Below, piece after piece: positions 53,204 to 64,000 of a stretch of DNA of 64,000 nucleotides. The notes below the pieces were generated by a model. That model was given only the letters and a program-made list of their open reading frames with translations. It did no database searches and had not been told where the DNA came from. The DNA lies in contig NZ_JAAVUP010000001.1 of assembly GCF_012163135.1 (NCBI RefSeq), forward strand, positions 1 to 64,000. Reading direction: 5' to 3'. Position 1 is the first letter of the stretch. The number at the start of each line of letters is the position of its first letter. Source of the stretch: Neoroseomonas oryzicola. Lineage in GTDB: Bacteria > Pseudomonadota > Alphaproteobacteria > Acetobacterales > Acetobacteraceae. The position numbers and the translations under genes are program-made.

Positions 53204-54802
53204 ATGGACCGCAGGACGTTCCTCAAGGCGGGCGCGGGCGTGGCCGCGATCGGTGCCACGGGTGGGCTTTCATCGCCGGCGCTGTCGCAGGGTGCGAATG
53301 CGCGCACGCTGCGCTTCGTGCCGCAGGCGAACCTCGCCAACTTCGACCCGATCTGGGGCACGCAGTACGTTGTACGCAACGCCGCCGTGCTGGTGTGGGA
53401 CACGCTCTACGGCTTCGACGAAAGGCTTGAGCCGAAGCGCCAGATGGTCGAGGGCGAGGAGGTCTCGCAGGACGGCAAGACCTGGACCTTCAAGCTGCGC
53501 GAGGGCCTGCGCTTCCATGACGGCGAGCCGGTGCGCGCGCGCGACGTGGTGGCCAGCATCAACCGCTGGATGCCGCGCGACCCGATGGGCCAGTTGCTGC
53601 GAGCCATCAATGTCGAGCTGAGCGCGGTGGACGACCGTACCTTCCGCTGGGTGCTGAGCGCGCCCTTCCCCAAGATGATGATGGCGCTGGGCAAGAACGC
53701 CACGCCCATGTGCTTCATCATGCCCGAGCGCATCGCGCGCACGGACAGCTTCACCCAGATCAACGAGTATGTCGGCTCCGGGCCCATGCGCTTCGTGCGC
53801 AACGAATGGGTGCCCGGCGCGCGCGCGGTGTTCCAGAAGTTCGACCAGTACGTGCCGCGCAACGAGCCGGCCTCCTGGCTCGCCGGCGGCAAGCGCATGC
53901 TGGTCGACCGCGTCGAGTGGGTGGTGATGCCTGATCCGGCGACCGCCTCGGCCGCGCTGCAGAACGGCGAGATCGACTGGTGGGAGAACCCGATCACCGA
54001 CCTTGTGCCGGTGCTGCGCCGCAACCGGAACATCATGGTCGACATCGCGGACCCGCTGGGCAACATCGGCTCCTTCCGCATGAACCACCTGCACCCGCCC
54101 TTCAACAACGTGAAGGTGCGCCAGGCCGTGATGACGGCGCTGAAGCAGGAAGACTACATGCGCGCCCTGGTGGGCGACGACGCCAGCCTGTGGAAGACGC
54201 TCGGCGGCTTCTTCACGCCCGGCACGCCGCTCTACACCGAGGAAGGCGGCGACATGATGAAGGCCGGCAACCTCGAGCGCGGCAGGCAGCTGCTGCGTGA
54301 ATCCGGCTACAACAACGAACCGGTGATCTGCATCGTCGCGCAGGACCAGCCGATCACGAAGGCGTTCGGCGACGTGACGGCCGACCTGCTGAAGCGGCTC
54401 GGCATGAATGTCGACTTCGTCGCCACCGACTGGGGCACGGTCGGCCAGCGTCGCGCGATGAAGAACCCGCCGAACCAGGGCGGCTGGAGCATGTTCCACA
54501 CCTGGCACGCCGGCGCGGACGCCATCAACCCCGTGGTCTACAACGCCGTGCGCGCGAACGGCGACGGCGCCTGGTTCGGCTGGCCCAACATCCCGGCCGT
54601 CGAGGCCGAGGTCCCGAACTGGCTCGCCGCGACCAGCCTCGAGCAGGAGCGCGCGGCGATCGGGCGGCTCAACCGCGCCGCGGTCGAGAACGTCGTGTAC
54701 TGCCCCACCGGCTTCTTCGTCGGCTACCAGGCCTGGCGCCGGAACGTCTCCGGCATCGTGAAGGGACCGATCCCCTTCGCCTGGGGCGTGTCCAAGTCCT
54801 GA
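53204..54802 (+). CDS. Peptide/nickel-type ABC substrate-binding protein, array member 5
   Basis: 532 aa paralogue adjoining the permease genes (25 bp to dppB-like). Tat signal MDRRTFLKAGAGVAAIGATG. Landmarks: RFVPQANLANFDPIWGT, DTLYGFDERL, GLRFHDGEPVRARDV, MNHLHPPFNNVKVRQAV and WHAGADAINPVVYN. The start has an AAGGGAGA site. Its position makes it the likely original receptor of the transporter, with the other four added by duplication; that order is inference. Confidence 0.88.
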   Translation: MDRRTFLKAGAGVAAIGATGGLSSPALSQGANARTLRFVPQANLANFDPIWGTQYVVRNAAVLVWDTLYGFDERLEPKRQMVEGEEVSQDGKTWTFKLREGLRFHDGEPVRARDVVASINRWMPRDPMGQLLRAINVELSAVDDRTFRWVLSAPFPKMMMALGKNATPMCFIMPERIARTDSFTQINEYVGSGPMRFVRNEWVPGARAVFQKFDQYVPRNEPASWLAGGKRMLVDRVEWVVMPDPATASAALQNGEIDWWENPITDLVPVLRRNRNIMVDIADPLGNIGSFRMNHLHPPFNNVKVRQAVMTALKQEDYMRALVGDDASLWKTLGGFFTPGTPLYTEEGGDMMKAGNLERGRQLLRESGYNNEPVICIVAQDQPITKAFGDVTADLLKRLGMNVDFVATDWGTVGQRRAMKNPPNQGGWSMFHTWHAGADAINPVVYNAVRANGDGAWFGWPNIPAVEAEVPNWLAATSLEQERAAIGRLNRAAVENVVYCPTGFFVGYQAWRRNVSGIVKGPIPFAWGVSKS

Positions 54803-54827
54803 TCCACTGAACGGGTAACCCGCGATC

Positions 54828-55769
54828 ATGTTCGCCTATGTCGTCAGGCGCGTGCTGGCCACCATCCCGGTGATGGCCATCGTTGCGCTCTTTGTCTTCA
54901 GTCTCCTCTACATCGCGCCGGGCGACCCGGCGGCGGTGATCGCGGGTGACCAGGCCACGCCGGATGATGTCGAACGCATCCGCCAGAGCCTCGGCCTCGA
55001 CCGGCCCTATCTGGTGCGCTTCGGGTCCTGGGTGTGGGACATCCTGAGGGGTGACCTCGGGGTGTCGATCTTCACCAACTTGCCCGTCGCCACGATGATC
55101 AAGCAACGCATCGAGCCGACCCTGTCGCTGATGATCGTGACGCTGTGCCTCGCGGTCTCGATCGCGGTGCCGATGGGCGTGGTCGCCGCCTGGAAGGTCG
55201 GCACCTGGATCGACCGCATGGTGATGGGCTTCGCGGTGCTCGGCTTCTCGGTGCCCGTCTTCGTGGTGGGCTACCTGCTCGCCTACGTCTTCGCGCTCGA
55301 GCTCGACTGGCTGCCGGTGCAGGGATACACGGCCTTCAGCCAGGGCTTCGTGCCCTGGATCGAGAACCTGATCCTGCCCGCCGTCGCGCTCGGATCGGTC
55401 TACATCGCGCTGATCGCGCGCATCACCCGCGCGACGATGCTCGAGGTGCTGCAGCAGGACTACATCCGCACGGCGCGCGCCAAGGGCGCGAACCAGGTGT
55501 CGATCCTGTTCCTCCATGCGCTCAAGAACGCCGCGGTGCCGATCGTGACCGTCATCGGCATCGGCATCGCGCTGCTGATCGGCGGCGCGGTCGTCACGGA
55601 GAGCGTCTTCGCCATCCCCGGCCTGGGCCGCCTGACGGTGGATGCGATCCTGCGGCGCGACTACCCGGTCATCCAGGGCGTCGTGCTGTTGTTCTCCTTC
55701 GTCTACGTGCTGGTCAATCTCGTCATCGACCTGCTCTACACCCTGTTCGACCCGAGGATCCGGTACTGA
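54828..55769 (+). CDS. Peptide/nickel-type ABC transporter permease, DppB-like
   Basis: 313 aa, six membrane spans. The family start FAYVVRRVLATIPVMAIVAL, GDPAAVIAGDQATPDD and a coupling loop near residues 195-225 (ITRATMLEVLQQDYIRTARAKG) are clear. The C-terminus ends in LLYTLFDPRIRY, typical of OppB/DppB. It overlaps the next permease by one base. It forms half of the channel served by the five receptors upstream. Confidence 0.92.
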   Translation: MFAYVVRRVLATIPVMAIVALFVFSLLYIAPGDPAAVIAGDQATPDDVERIRQSLGLDRPYLVRFGSWVWDILRGDLGVSIFTNLPVATMIKQRIEPTLSLMIVTLCLAVSIAVPMGVVAAWKVGTWIDRMVMGFAVLGFSVPVFVVGYLLAYVFALELDWLPVQGYTAFSQGFVPWIENLILPAVALGSVYIALIARITRATMLEVLQQDYIRTARAKGANQVSILFLHALKNAAVPIVTVIGIGIALLIGGAVVTESVFAIPGLGRLTVDAILRRDYPVIQGVVLLFSFVYVLVNLVIDLLYTLFDPRIRY

Positions 55770-56695
55770 TGTCCGCTTCCGTTCTCAGCCCGGGCGACGT
55801 CTCGGCGGCGACCGTCAAGGCCGCTGCGCCGCTGCCCGACATCATGCCCCCGGTGAAGGTCCGCAAGGGCCTCTGGGGCTTCATGTACCGCAACCCGTCC
55901 ATCGCCATCGGCGGTACCATCGTGCTGCTGATGATCCTGATGGCGATCTTCGCGCCGCTGCTTTGGACGGTGGACCCGACGGCGCTGGCGCCGGCGCGGC
56001 GCACGCGGGAGCCGTCGGCGCAGTACTGGTTCGGCACCGACATGCTGGGCCGCGACGTCTATTCGCGCGTCGTCTACGGCGCGCGGGTCTCGCTGATCGT
56101 CGGCTTCGCGGTGGCGTTCTGCGCCTCGGTCGCGGGGCTGACCATCGGGCTGATCTCGGGATTCGTGCGCTGGGCGGACGGCATCATCATGCGCGTCATG
56201 GACGGGCTGATGTCGATCCCGTCCATCCTGCTCGCCATCGCGCTGATGGCGCTGACGCGCGGGTCGGTCGGCAACGTGATCCTCGCGATCACGGTCGCCG
56301 AGATTCCGCGCGTCTCCCGCCTGGTGCGCGGCGTGGTGCTCAGCCTCCGCGAACAGCCCTATGTCGATGCGGCGGTGTCCTGCGGCACGCGCACGCCGGT
56401 CATCATCTGGCGCCACATCCTGCCCAACACGATCGCGCCGATGACGGTGCAGGCGACCTATGTCTGCGCCTCGGCGATGATCGTGGAATCGATCCTGTCC
56501 TTCATCGGCGCGGGCACGCCGCCGATCATCCCGTCCTGGGGCAACATCATGGCCGAGGGCCGCGCCCTGTGGCAGGTGAAGCCCTACATCGTCTTCTTCC
56601 CGGCGGTGTTCCTGTCCATCACCGTGCTCGCGGTGAACCTGCTCGGCGACGGTCTGCGCGACGCGCTCGATCCGCGCATGGCCAAGAGGCTCTGA
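55769..56695 (+). CDS. Peptide/nickel-type ABC transporter permease, DppC-like
   Basis: 308 aa. A cytosolic N-terminal tail of ~45 residues precedes the first span ([21 protein letters not shown]). [23 protein letters not shown] and the [20 protein letters not shown] segment are diagnostic of OppC/DppC. The coupling region is [21 protein letters not shown]. The protein ends [16 protein letters not shown]. It starts within the dppB stop (TGATG). Confidence 0.92.
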   Translation: MSASVLSPGDVSAATVKAAAPLPDIMPPVKVRKGLWGFMYRNPSIAIGGTIVLLMILMAIFAPLLWTVDPTALAPARRTREPSAQYWFGTDMLGRDVYSRVVYGARVSLIVGFAVAFCASVAGLTIGLISGFVRWADGIIMRVMDGLMSIPSILLAIALMALTRGSVGNVILAITVAEIPRVSRLVRGVVLSLREQPYVDAAVSCGTRTPVIIWRHILPNTIAPMTVQATYVCASAMIVESILSFIGAGTPPIIPSWGNIMAEGRALWQVKPYIVFFPAVFLSITVLAVNLLGDGLRDALDPRMAKRL

Positions 56696-56700
56696 TCCAG

Positions 56701-57690
56701 ATGGCGCTGCTCGAAGTCGAGAACCTGCAGACCCATTTCCGCACGCCCGACGGCATCAACCGTGCCGTCGACGGCCTGTCCTTCAGCGTCGAGGCCGGCG
56801 AGACGGTCGCGATCGTGGGCGAGTCCGGCTGCGGCAAGTCGGTGACGTCGATGTCGATCCTGCGGCTCATCCCCGAGCCGCCGGGCAAGATCGCCGGCTC
56901 CATCCGCTTCAACGGGCGCGACCTGCTGAAGATGTCGGACAAGGAGATGCGCGCCGTCCGCGGCAACGAGATCTCCATGATCTTCCAGGAGCCGATGACC
57001 TCGCTGAACCCGGTGCTGACCGTCGGCCGCCAGATCGGCGAGACGCTGCGTCTGCACCAGGGCATGTCCGCCGCCCAGGCCGAGGATCGGGCGGTCGAGA
57101 TGCTGAAGCTCGTCGGCATCCCCGAACCGCAGCGGCGGGTGAAGGAGTATCCGCACCAACTCTCGGGCGGCATGCGCCAACGCGTGATGATCGCCATCGC
57201 GCTCGCCTGCAATCCGAAGCTGCTCATCGCGGACGAACCGACGACCGCGCTCGACGTGACGATCCAGGCGCAGATCCTCGACCTGATGCGCGACCTCAAG
57301 CGCACGGTCGGCGCGGCGATCGTCATCATCACCCATGACCTCGGCGTGGTGGCCGAGGTCGCGGAGCGGGTGATCGTGATGTACGCCGGTCGCAAGGTGG
57401 AGGAGGCGGCGGTCGGGAAGTTGTTCGGCTCGCCGCGCCATCCCTACACCCAGGGCCTGCTCGGCTCGATGCCGAAGCTCGGATCCTCCCTGACCGGCGA
57501 CGAGACCCGCCTGCAGGAGATCCCGGGCCTGGTGCCGAGCCTCAAGAAGAAGCTCGAAGGCTGCGTCTTCGCCAGCCGCTGCCCGCATACGACCGATCTC
57601 TGCCGGAAGGTCGCCCCGGCCCTCGAGGAGAAGGCCCCCGGCCATATCGCGGCCTGCCACTACGCCATCAAGGAAGCGGTCGCCGCATGA
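56701..57690 (+). CDS. Peptide/nickel-type ABC transporter ATPase, DppD-like
   Basis: 329 aa. Walker A GESGCGKS at 40-47, signature [15 protein letters not shown] and Walker [13 protein letters not shown]. The C-terminal oligopeptide-transporter extension has [15 protein letters not shown], with cysteines that can bind an iron-sulfur cluster in this family. The start directly follows dppC. It overlaps the next ATPase by four bases (ATGA). Works as a heterodimer with the DppF-like subunit. Confidence 0.93.
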   Translation: MALLEVENLQTHFRTPDGINRAVDGLSFSVEAGETVAIVGESGCGKSVTSMSILRLIPEPPGKIAGSIRFNGRDLLKMSDKEMRAVRGNEISMIFQEPMTSLNPVLTVGRQIGETLRLHQGMSAAQAEDRAVEMLKLVGIPEPQRRVKEYPHQLSGGMRQRVMIAIALACNPKLLIADEPTTALDVTIQAQILDLMRDLKRTVGAAIVIITHDLGVVAEVAERVIVMYAGRKVEEAAVGKLFGSPRHPYTQGLLGSMPKLGSSLTGDETRLQEIPGLVPSLKKKLEGCVFASRCPHTTDLCRKVAPALEEKAPGHIAACHYAIKEAVAA

Positions 57691-58718
57691 GCACGCCGAT
57701 CCTCGAGGTCAACGACCTCAAGAAGCATTTCCCGATCCGCGCCGGCTTCTTCGGCGGCACCACGGGCTACGTCTATGCGGTGGACGGCGTGTCCTTCTCG
57801 ATCGCGAAGGGGGAGACGCTCTCCCTCGTCGGTGAATCGGGTTGCGGCAAGTCGACCGTCGGCAAGGCCATCCTGCGCCTGTTCGACATCACGGCCGGGC
57901 AGGTGGTGCTCGACGGCCAGCGCATCGACGACATGCCCTACGGCACGCTGCGGCCGATGCGCCGGCGGATGCAGGTGGTCTTCCAGGACCCCTTCTCCTC
58001 GCTCAACCCGCGCATGCGGGTGCGGGACCTGCTCGCCGAGCCGATCCGCAACTTCGGCCTGGCCAAGGATTCCGCCGACCTCGAGCGACGCGTCGGCGAC
58101 CTCATGGACCGCGTGCGCCTGCCGCGGGACGCGGTGAACCGCTGGCCGCACGAATTCTCGGGCGGGCAGCGGCAGCGCATCTGCATCGCCCGCGCGTTGG
58201 CGGCCGAGCCCGACCTGATCATCTGCGACGAGGCGGTCTCGGCCCTCGACGTCTCGGTGAAAGCGCAGATCGTGAACCTTCTGCAGGATCTGCAGAAGGA
58301 ACTCGGCCTCGCGATGCTGTTCATCAGCCACGACCTCGCGATCGTCGAGCACATGACGCACCGCGTCGCGGTCATGTATCTCGGCAAGATCGTGGAGGTG
58401 GCGCCGAAGCGGCAGCTCTTCGCCGCGCCGAAGCATCCCTACACCGAGGCGCTGCTCTCCGCCGTGCCGGTGCCTGAGCCGGGTGCGGCGCGCGAGCGCA
58501 TCATCCTCAAGGGCGACGTGCCGTCCCCGATCAAGCCGCCCAAGGGCTGCCGCTTCCACACGCGCTGCCCCTACGCCTTCGACCGGTGCCGGCAGGACGA
58601 ACCGCAACTGCGCCAGACCGAGGACGGGCATTTCGCGGCCTGCCACCTGCACGACCTGCCGGCGGCGGACAACCCGCTGGCGGGCGCGCGGGGTGCGGCG
58701 GTGATCGCCCATCACTGA
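57687..58718 (+). CDS. Peptide/nickel-type ABC transporter ATPase, DppF-like
   Basis: 343 aa second ATPase. Walker [10 protein letters not shown] at 49-57, signature [15 protein letters not shown] and the [16 protein letters not shown]alker B/D-loop region. The C-terminal extension has [15 protein letters not shown] like its partner. It ends the receptor-transporter operon; no hairpin is evident right after it. Confidence 0.93.
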   Translation: MSTPILEVNDLKKHFPIRAGFFGGTTGYVYAVDGVSFSIAKGETLSLVGESGCGKSTVGKAILRLFDITAGQVVLDGQRIDDMPYGTLRPMRRRMQVVFQDPFSSLNPRMRVRDLLAEPIRNFGLAKDSADLERRVGDLMDRVRLPRDAVNRWPHEFSGGQRQRICIARALAAEPDLIICDEAVSALDVSVKAQIVNLLQDLQKELGLAMLFISHDLAIVEHMTHRVAVMYLGKIVEVAPKRQLFAAPKHPYTEALLSAVPVPEPGAARERIILKGDVPSPIKPPKGCRFHTRCPYAFDRCRQDEPQLRQTEDGHFAACHLHDLPAADNPLAGARGAAVIAHH

Positions 58719-58764
58719 GCTGCCGGGCCAGCCGGCGCCGCCCCCGGGCGGCGTCGCGCGCCTG

Positions 58765-58995
58765 GTGCGCCGGGCCTTTTGGGGCCTGCAGGCGGTGGTC
58801 GCGTTTGGCGCGGCGATGCTGGTGGCGGGCCTCGTGATCGAGGAGATGTCGCCGGCGTCACCGATCCTTCGGGTGCTGATCCTGCCGCTCGGGCTGCTGC
58901 CCGTCCTTGGGCCGATCTGGGCCGTGGCGACGCCCGTGCTGCTGGTCCTCATGGTGCTCACGCGGAATCAGCGGGGGCCCGCCAGCGACGCTTGA
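58765..58995 (+). CDS. Small two-span membrane protein, hypothetical
   Basis: About 76 aa from a GTG; no better start is apparent and the reading frame has no nearby ATG before residue 18. Two hydrophobic spans (LQAVVAFGAAMLVAGLVIEE, then LRVLILPLGLLPVLGPIWAV into LLVLMVL) and a polar tail. It follows the transporter operon by 46 bp. No family recognised; coding status is moderately supported by the hydrophobic pattern only. Confidence 0.4.
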   Translation: MRRAFWGLQAVVAFGAAMLVAGLVIEEMSPASPILRVLILPLGLLPVLGPIWAVATPVLLVLMVLTRNQRGPASDA

Positions 58996-59085
58996 CGAGG
59001 CATGGGCGCGGAGGCGAGGCTTGCGCCCCGACGGCCGGGCGCCACATGCCCGACATCCAAACCGGACTTTCTGGGGAGACGCGCG

Positions 59086-59589
<504 letters not shown>

Positions 59590-59688
59590 GGCCGCGCTCC
59601 GGGCGCCGTCGGGCGCCCCAATGAAGACCGGCACCGGCAAATCCCGGGCCGAAGCAACGGAAAAGCCCTTCAAGGGAGGGGACAGGTC

Positions 59689-62079
<2,391 letters not shown>

Positions 62080-62091
62080 GGGGGTCAGACC

Positions 62092-62883
62092 ATGTACGAT
62101 TTCGCCTACCACAAGCCCGCCACGGTCGCCGACGCCGTCAAGCTGCTGGCCGATCCGGACGCCAAGGCGATCTCGGGCGGCCACACGCTGATCCCGGCGC
62201 TGAAGCACCGGCTCAACAAGCCCTCGGCGGTCGTCGACCTGTCCGGCATCGCCGAGATGAAGGGCATCAAGCGCGTCGGCAACGCCATCGTCATCGGCGC
62301 GCTGACGCGCCATGTCGAAGTGGCGACCAGCGCCGAGGTGAAGGCCGCGATCCCGGCGCTCGCCTATCTCGCCTCCCATATCGGCGACGTGCAGGTGCGC
62401 AACCGCGGCACGCTGGGCGGTTCGGTGTCCAACAACGACCCGGCGGCGGATTATCCGGCCGCGGTGCTCGGCCTGGGTGCGACGATCCACACCTCCAAGC
62501 GCAAGATCGCCGCGGACGACTTCTTCCAGGGCATGTTCACGACCGCGCTCGAGCAGGACGAGATCCTGACCGCGATCGAGTTCCCGATCCCGGAGAAGGC
62601 CGGCTACGCCAAGATGAAGAACCCGGCGAGCCGCTACGTCATGGCCGGCGTCTTCGTCGCCAAGACCGGCGGCGCCGTCCGCGTCGCCGTCAACGGCGCC
62701 GGCCCCTGCGTGTTCCGCCAGGCGGACATGGAAAAGGCCCTTGCGGCCAACTGGTCCGCCGACGCCGTCGCCGGCGTGAAGCAGTCGGCGGACGGCCTGA
62801 ACGGCGACATCCACGGCAGCGCCGAATACCGCGCGCATCTGGTCGGCGTGATGGCGAAGCGCGCCATCGCTGCCGCCGGCTGA
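62092..62883 (+). CDS. FAD-binding subunit (CoxM-like)
   Basis: 263 aa. The FAD loops are SGGHTLIP at 28-35 and TLGGSVSNNDPAADYPA at 107-123, both characteristic of the medium subunit. The C-terminal CO-dehydrogenase flavoprotein domain covers about 180-263. It transfers electrons from the 2Fe-2S clusters to the final acceptor. It starts 12 bp after the large subunit and is followed by two tandem hairpins that close the operon. Confidence 0.92.
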   Translation: MYDFAYHKPATVADAVKLLADPDAKAISGGHTLIPALKHRLNKPSAVVDLSGIAEMKGIKRVGNAIVIGALTRHVEVATSAEVKAAIPALAYLASHIGDVQVRNRGTLGGSVSNNDPAADYPAAVLGLGATIHTSKRKIAADDFFQGMFTTALEQDEILTAIEFPIPEKAGYAKMKNPASRYVMAGVFVAKTGGAVRVAVNGAGPCVFRQADMEKALAANWSADAVAGVKQSADGLNGDIHGSAEYRAHLVGVMAKRAIAAAG

Positions 62884-62894
62884 CGTCCCGGGTT

Positions 62895-62953
62895 CAAAGG
62901 GCCTTCCGGCCCTTTGCGGGGTGAGGTTCGGAGAGGGGCGGCGCCCCTCTCCG
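62895..62953 (+). terminator. Tandem hairpins after coxM-like gene
   Basis: Two perfect stems occur in line: 62895-62903 with 62908-62916 (9 bp, TTCC loop) and 62929-62939 with 62943-62953 (11 bp, three-base loop), followed by TCTTCCCC. They start 12 bp after the CoxM-like stop and separate the cox-like operon from the HpxZ-like gene. Confidence 0.7.
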
Positions 62954-63017
62954 TCTTCCCCTCTCGCCAAGCCCGCACCGTGACGGCATGGTTTCCCCCG
63001 AATCCGGGAGCCCCGCC

Positions 63018-63422
63018 GTGGAGATCGACAACCCTGATGTGATCGCCGAGGCCCGTGCGGTCTTCGACCGCTACGAAGCTGCGATCGCCTCGAACGACAC
63101 CGACGTTCTCGACGCCTCCTTCTGGCCGGACGCGCGCACGGTCCGCTTCGGCGTCACCGAGATCCTTTACGGCATCGACGCCATCCGCGCTTTCCGGTCG
63201 ACGGTGAAGTCCTATGCGCCGCGCATCACGCGCAAGGTGCACATCACCGCCTTCGGGCGCGACTTCGCCTGCACCCACCTTGAATACGAACGCGTCGGCA
63301 CGGGCCTGATCGGGCGGGAGACCAAGATCATGGCCCGCCTGCCCGAACACGGCTGGCGCGTCGTCTCCGCCCATGTCTCGCTGCTCGCGGGGCATGATCC
63401 CGGCCGCACGCAGAAGGGGTGA
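63018..63422 (+). CDS. HpxZ-like protein (AtzH-like / DUF3225 fold)
   Basis: 134 aa. NPDVIAEARAVFDRYEAAIA, then NDTDVLDASFWPDARTVRFG and EILYGIDAIRAFR, match the oxalurate-catabolism protein HpxZ and its SnoaL-like fold. I chose GTG 63018 because GGGAG lies 7 nt upstream and the family begins at this point; ATG 62988 lacks a ribosome site. HpxZ genes usually lie in allantoin/oxalurate or related amide-hydrolysis loci. Here its neighbours are the cox-like operon and a DsbA-fold isomerase. Exact role unknown. Confidence 0.8.
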   Translation: MEIDNPDVIAEARAVFDRYEAAIASNDTDVLDASFWPDARTVRFGVTEILYGIDAIRAFRSTVKSYAPRITRKVHITAFGRDFACTHLEYERVGTGLIGRETKIMARLPEHGWRVVSAHVSLLAGHDPGRTQKG

Positions 63423-63427
63423 GCGCC

Positions 63428-64000
63428 ATGGGCCAGACGGTCGAATGCTTCTACACGCTGTCCTCGCCGTGGATGTACCTCGGCGGGCCGCAGCTGACCG
63501 AGATCGTGAAGCGTCACGGCGCCACGCTCGTGCTCAAGCCCTATGACTTCCGGCTGGTGATCAAGCACAACGGCGGCATTCCGCTGCGCACGCGCCCCGA
63601 GCCGCGGCAGGACTACCACGCGCTGGAACTCGACCGTTGGTCGCGCTTCCTGAAGATGCCGATCAAGTTGAAGCCGAAGCATTACCCGCCGACCGACCAG
63701 CGCCCGGCGGGCCGCATGGTCATGGCCGCGCAGGCGCGGGGCATGGATGCGATGGCGCTGTCCCACGCCATGCTGCGCGCCCTGTGGGTCGAGGATCGCG
63801 ACATCGCCGACCCCAAGGTCCGCATCGCGATCGCCGACGAGGAAGGCCTGCCCGGCGACGCCCTGCACCGGGAGGCGGAGAGCCCGTCCATCCTCGCGGA
63901 ATGGGAGCGCAACGACCAGGAGGCGGTCCAGCGCGGCGTCTTCGGCGCGCCGACCTTCTTCTGCGGCGACCTCTGGCTGTGGGGACAGGACCGGCTGTTC
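63428..64000 (+). CDS. 2-hydroxychromene-2-carboxylate isomerase-like protein (partial)
   Basis: At least 191 aa, open at the window edge with no stop. The start MGQTVECFYTLSSPWMYLGG and the near-final GVFGAPTFFCGDLWLWGQDR are diagnostic of the GST-kappa/DsbA-fold isomerase family typified by NahD, which acts in naphthalene-type catabolism with glutathione. The Ser in the LSSPWMYLG loop is the usual glutathione-activating position. It begins 5 bp after the HpxZ-like stop, so the two are co-transcribed. In a non-PAH context the substrate may differ. Confidence 0.85.
   Translation, partial: MGQTVECFYTLSSPWMYLGGPQLTEIVKRHGATLVLKPYDFRLVIKHNGGIPLRTRPEPRQDYHALELDRWSRFLKMPIKLKPKHYPPTDQRPAGRMVMAAQARGMDAMALSHAMLRALWVEDRDIADPKVRIAIADEEGLPGDALHREAESPSILAEWERNDQEAVQRGVFGAPTFFCGDLWLWGQDRLF

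Overview
This is a 64 kb stretch of very GC-rich bacterial chromosome, densely coding on both strands, with no gap over 300 bp lacking a gene. I see no rRNA, tRNA, CRISPR array, prophage or transposase. Several traits suggest an alphaproteobacterium of the Acetobacteraceae (Roseomonas-like). These are the strong C/G third-position bias, two Bug-type tripartite tricarboxylate receptors, a membrane urate oxidase (PuuD), TamA/TamB, a phasin-like protein and form II cox-like molybdoenzyme genes. That placement is inference from gene content, not a database result.

Layout. 1-4.3 kb: a 26-base poly-G tract, an orphan amino-acid binding protein, a 26-residue membrane peptide gene, serA, and a urate pair (puuD, uraH). 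4.3-6.8 kb: a DUF1800/DUF1501 pair. 7.0-9.2 kb: fusA with a strong terminator. 9.3-15.9 kb: an amidohydrolase, two Bug receptors, two tandem four-cysteine secreted mini-proteins, an anchored hypothetical protein, a MaoC-like protein and an SDR. 16-19.7 kb: SPFH/NfeD pair, host-attachment-family protein, luciferase-like oxidoreductase and small hypotheticals. 20-22.8 kb: guanine deaminase followed by two paralogous membrane proteins with a cysteine-less HMA-like domain, then DUF445. 22.8-24.7 kb: a zinc/manganese-type ABC transporter (ATPase and permease) headed by a 38-residue overlapping ORF and an AT-rich dyad. 24.8-29 kb: old yellow enzyme, DASS transporter, cupin with divergent LysR. 29-34.7 kb: tamA-tamB. 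34.7-38.3 kb: M20 peptidase, phasin-like, cupin, flavin monooxygenase-like. 38.3-41.9 kb: a MITE-like element and a type I secretion ABC/HlyD pair with a small third gene. 42-46.2 kb: glycosyltransferase, GtrA, beta-hydroxyacid dehydrogenase and aldehyde dehydrogenase. 46.4-58.7 kb: five tandem paralogous peptide/nickel-family substrate-binding proteins feeding one dppBCDF-type transporter. 59-64 kb: a form II coxSLM-like molybdoenzyme, an HpxZ-like protein, and a 2-hydroxychromene-2-carboxylate isomerase-like gene cut by the window edge.

How the parts fit. Uptake of organic acids, amino acids and peptides dominates. Purine catabolism appears in dispersed pieces: guanine deaminase, urate oxidation, HIU hydrolysis, a xanthine-dehydrogenase-family enzyme and HpxZ. 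The most unusual structure is the five-receptor array with a single permease/ATPase set. Other items worth attention are the paired cysteine-less HMA-like membrane proteins, the 26-residue ORF with its ribosome site inside a hairpin, and the short ORF overlapping the zinc-type ABC genes under a likely metalloregulator site.
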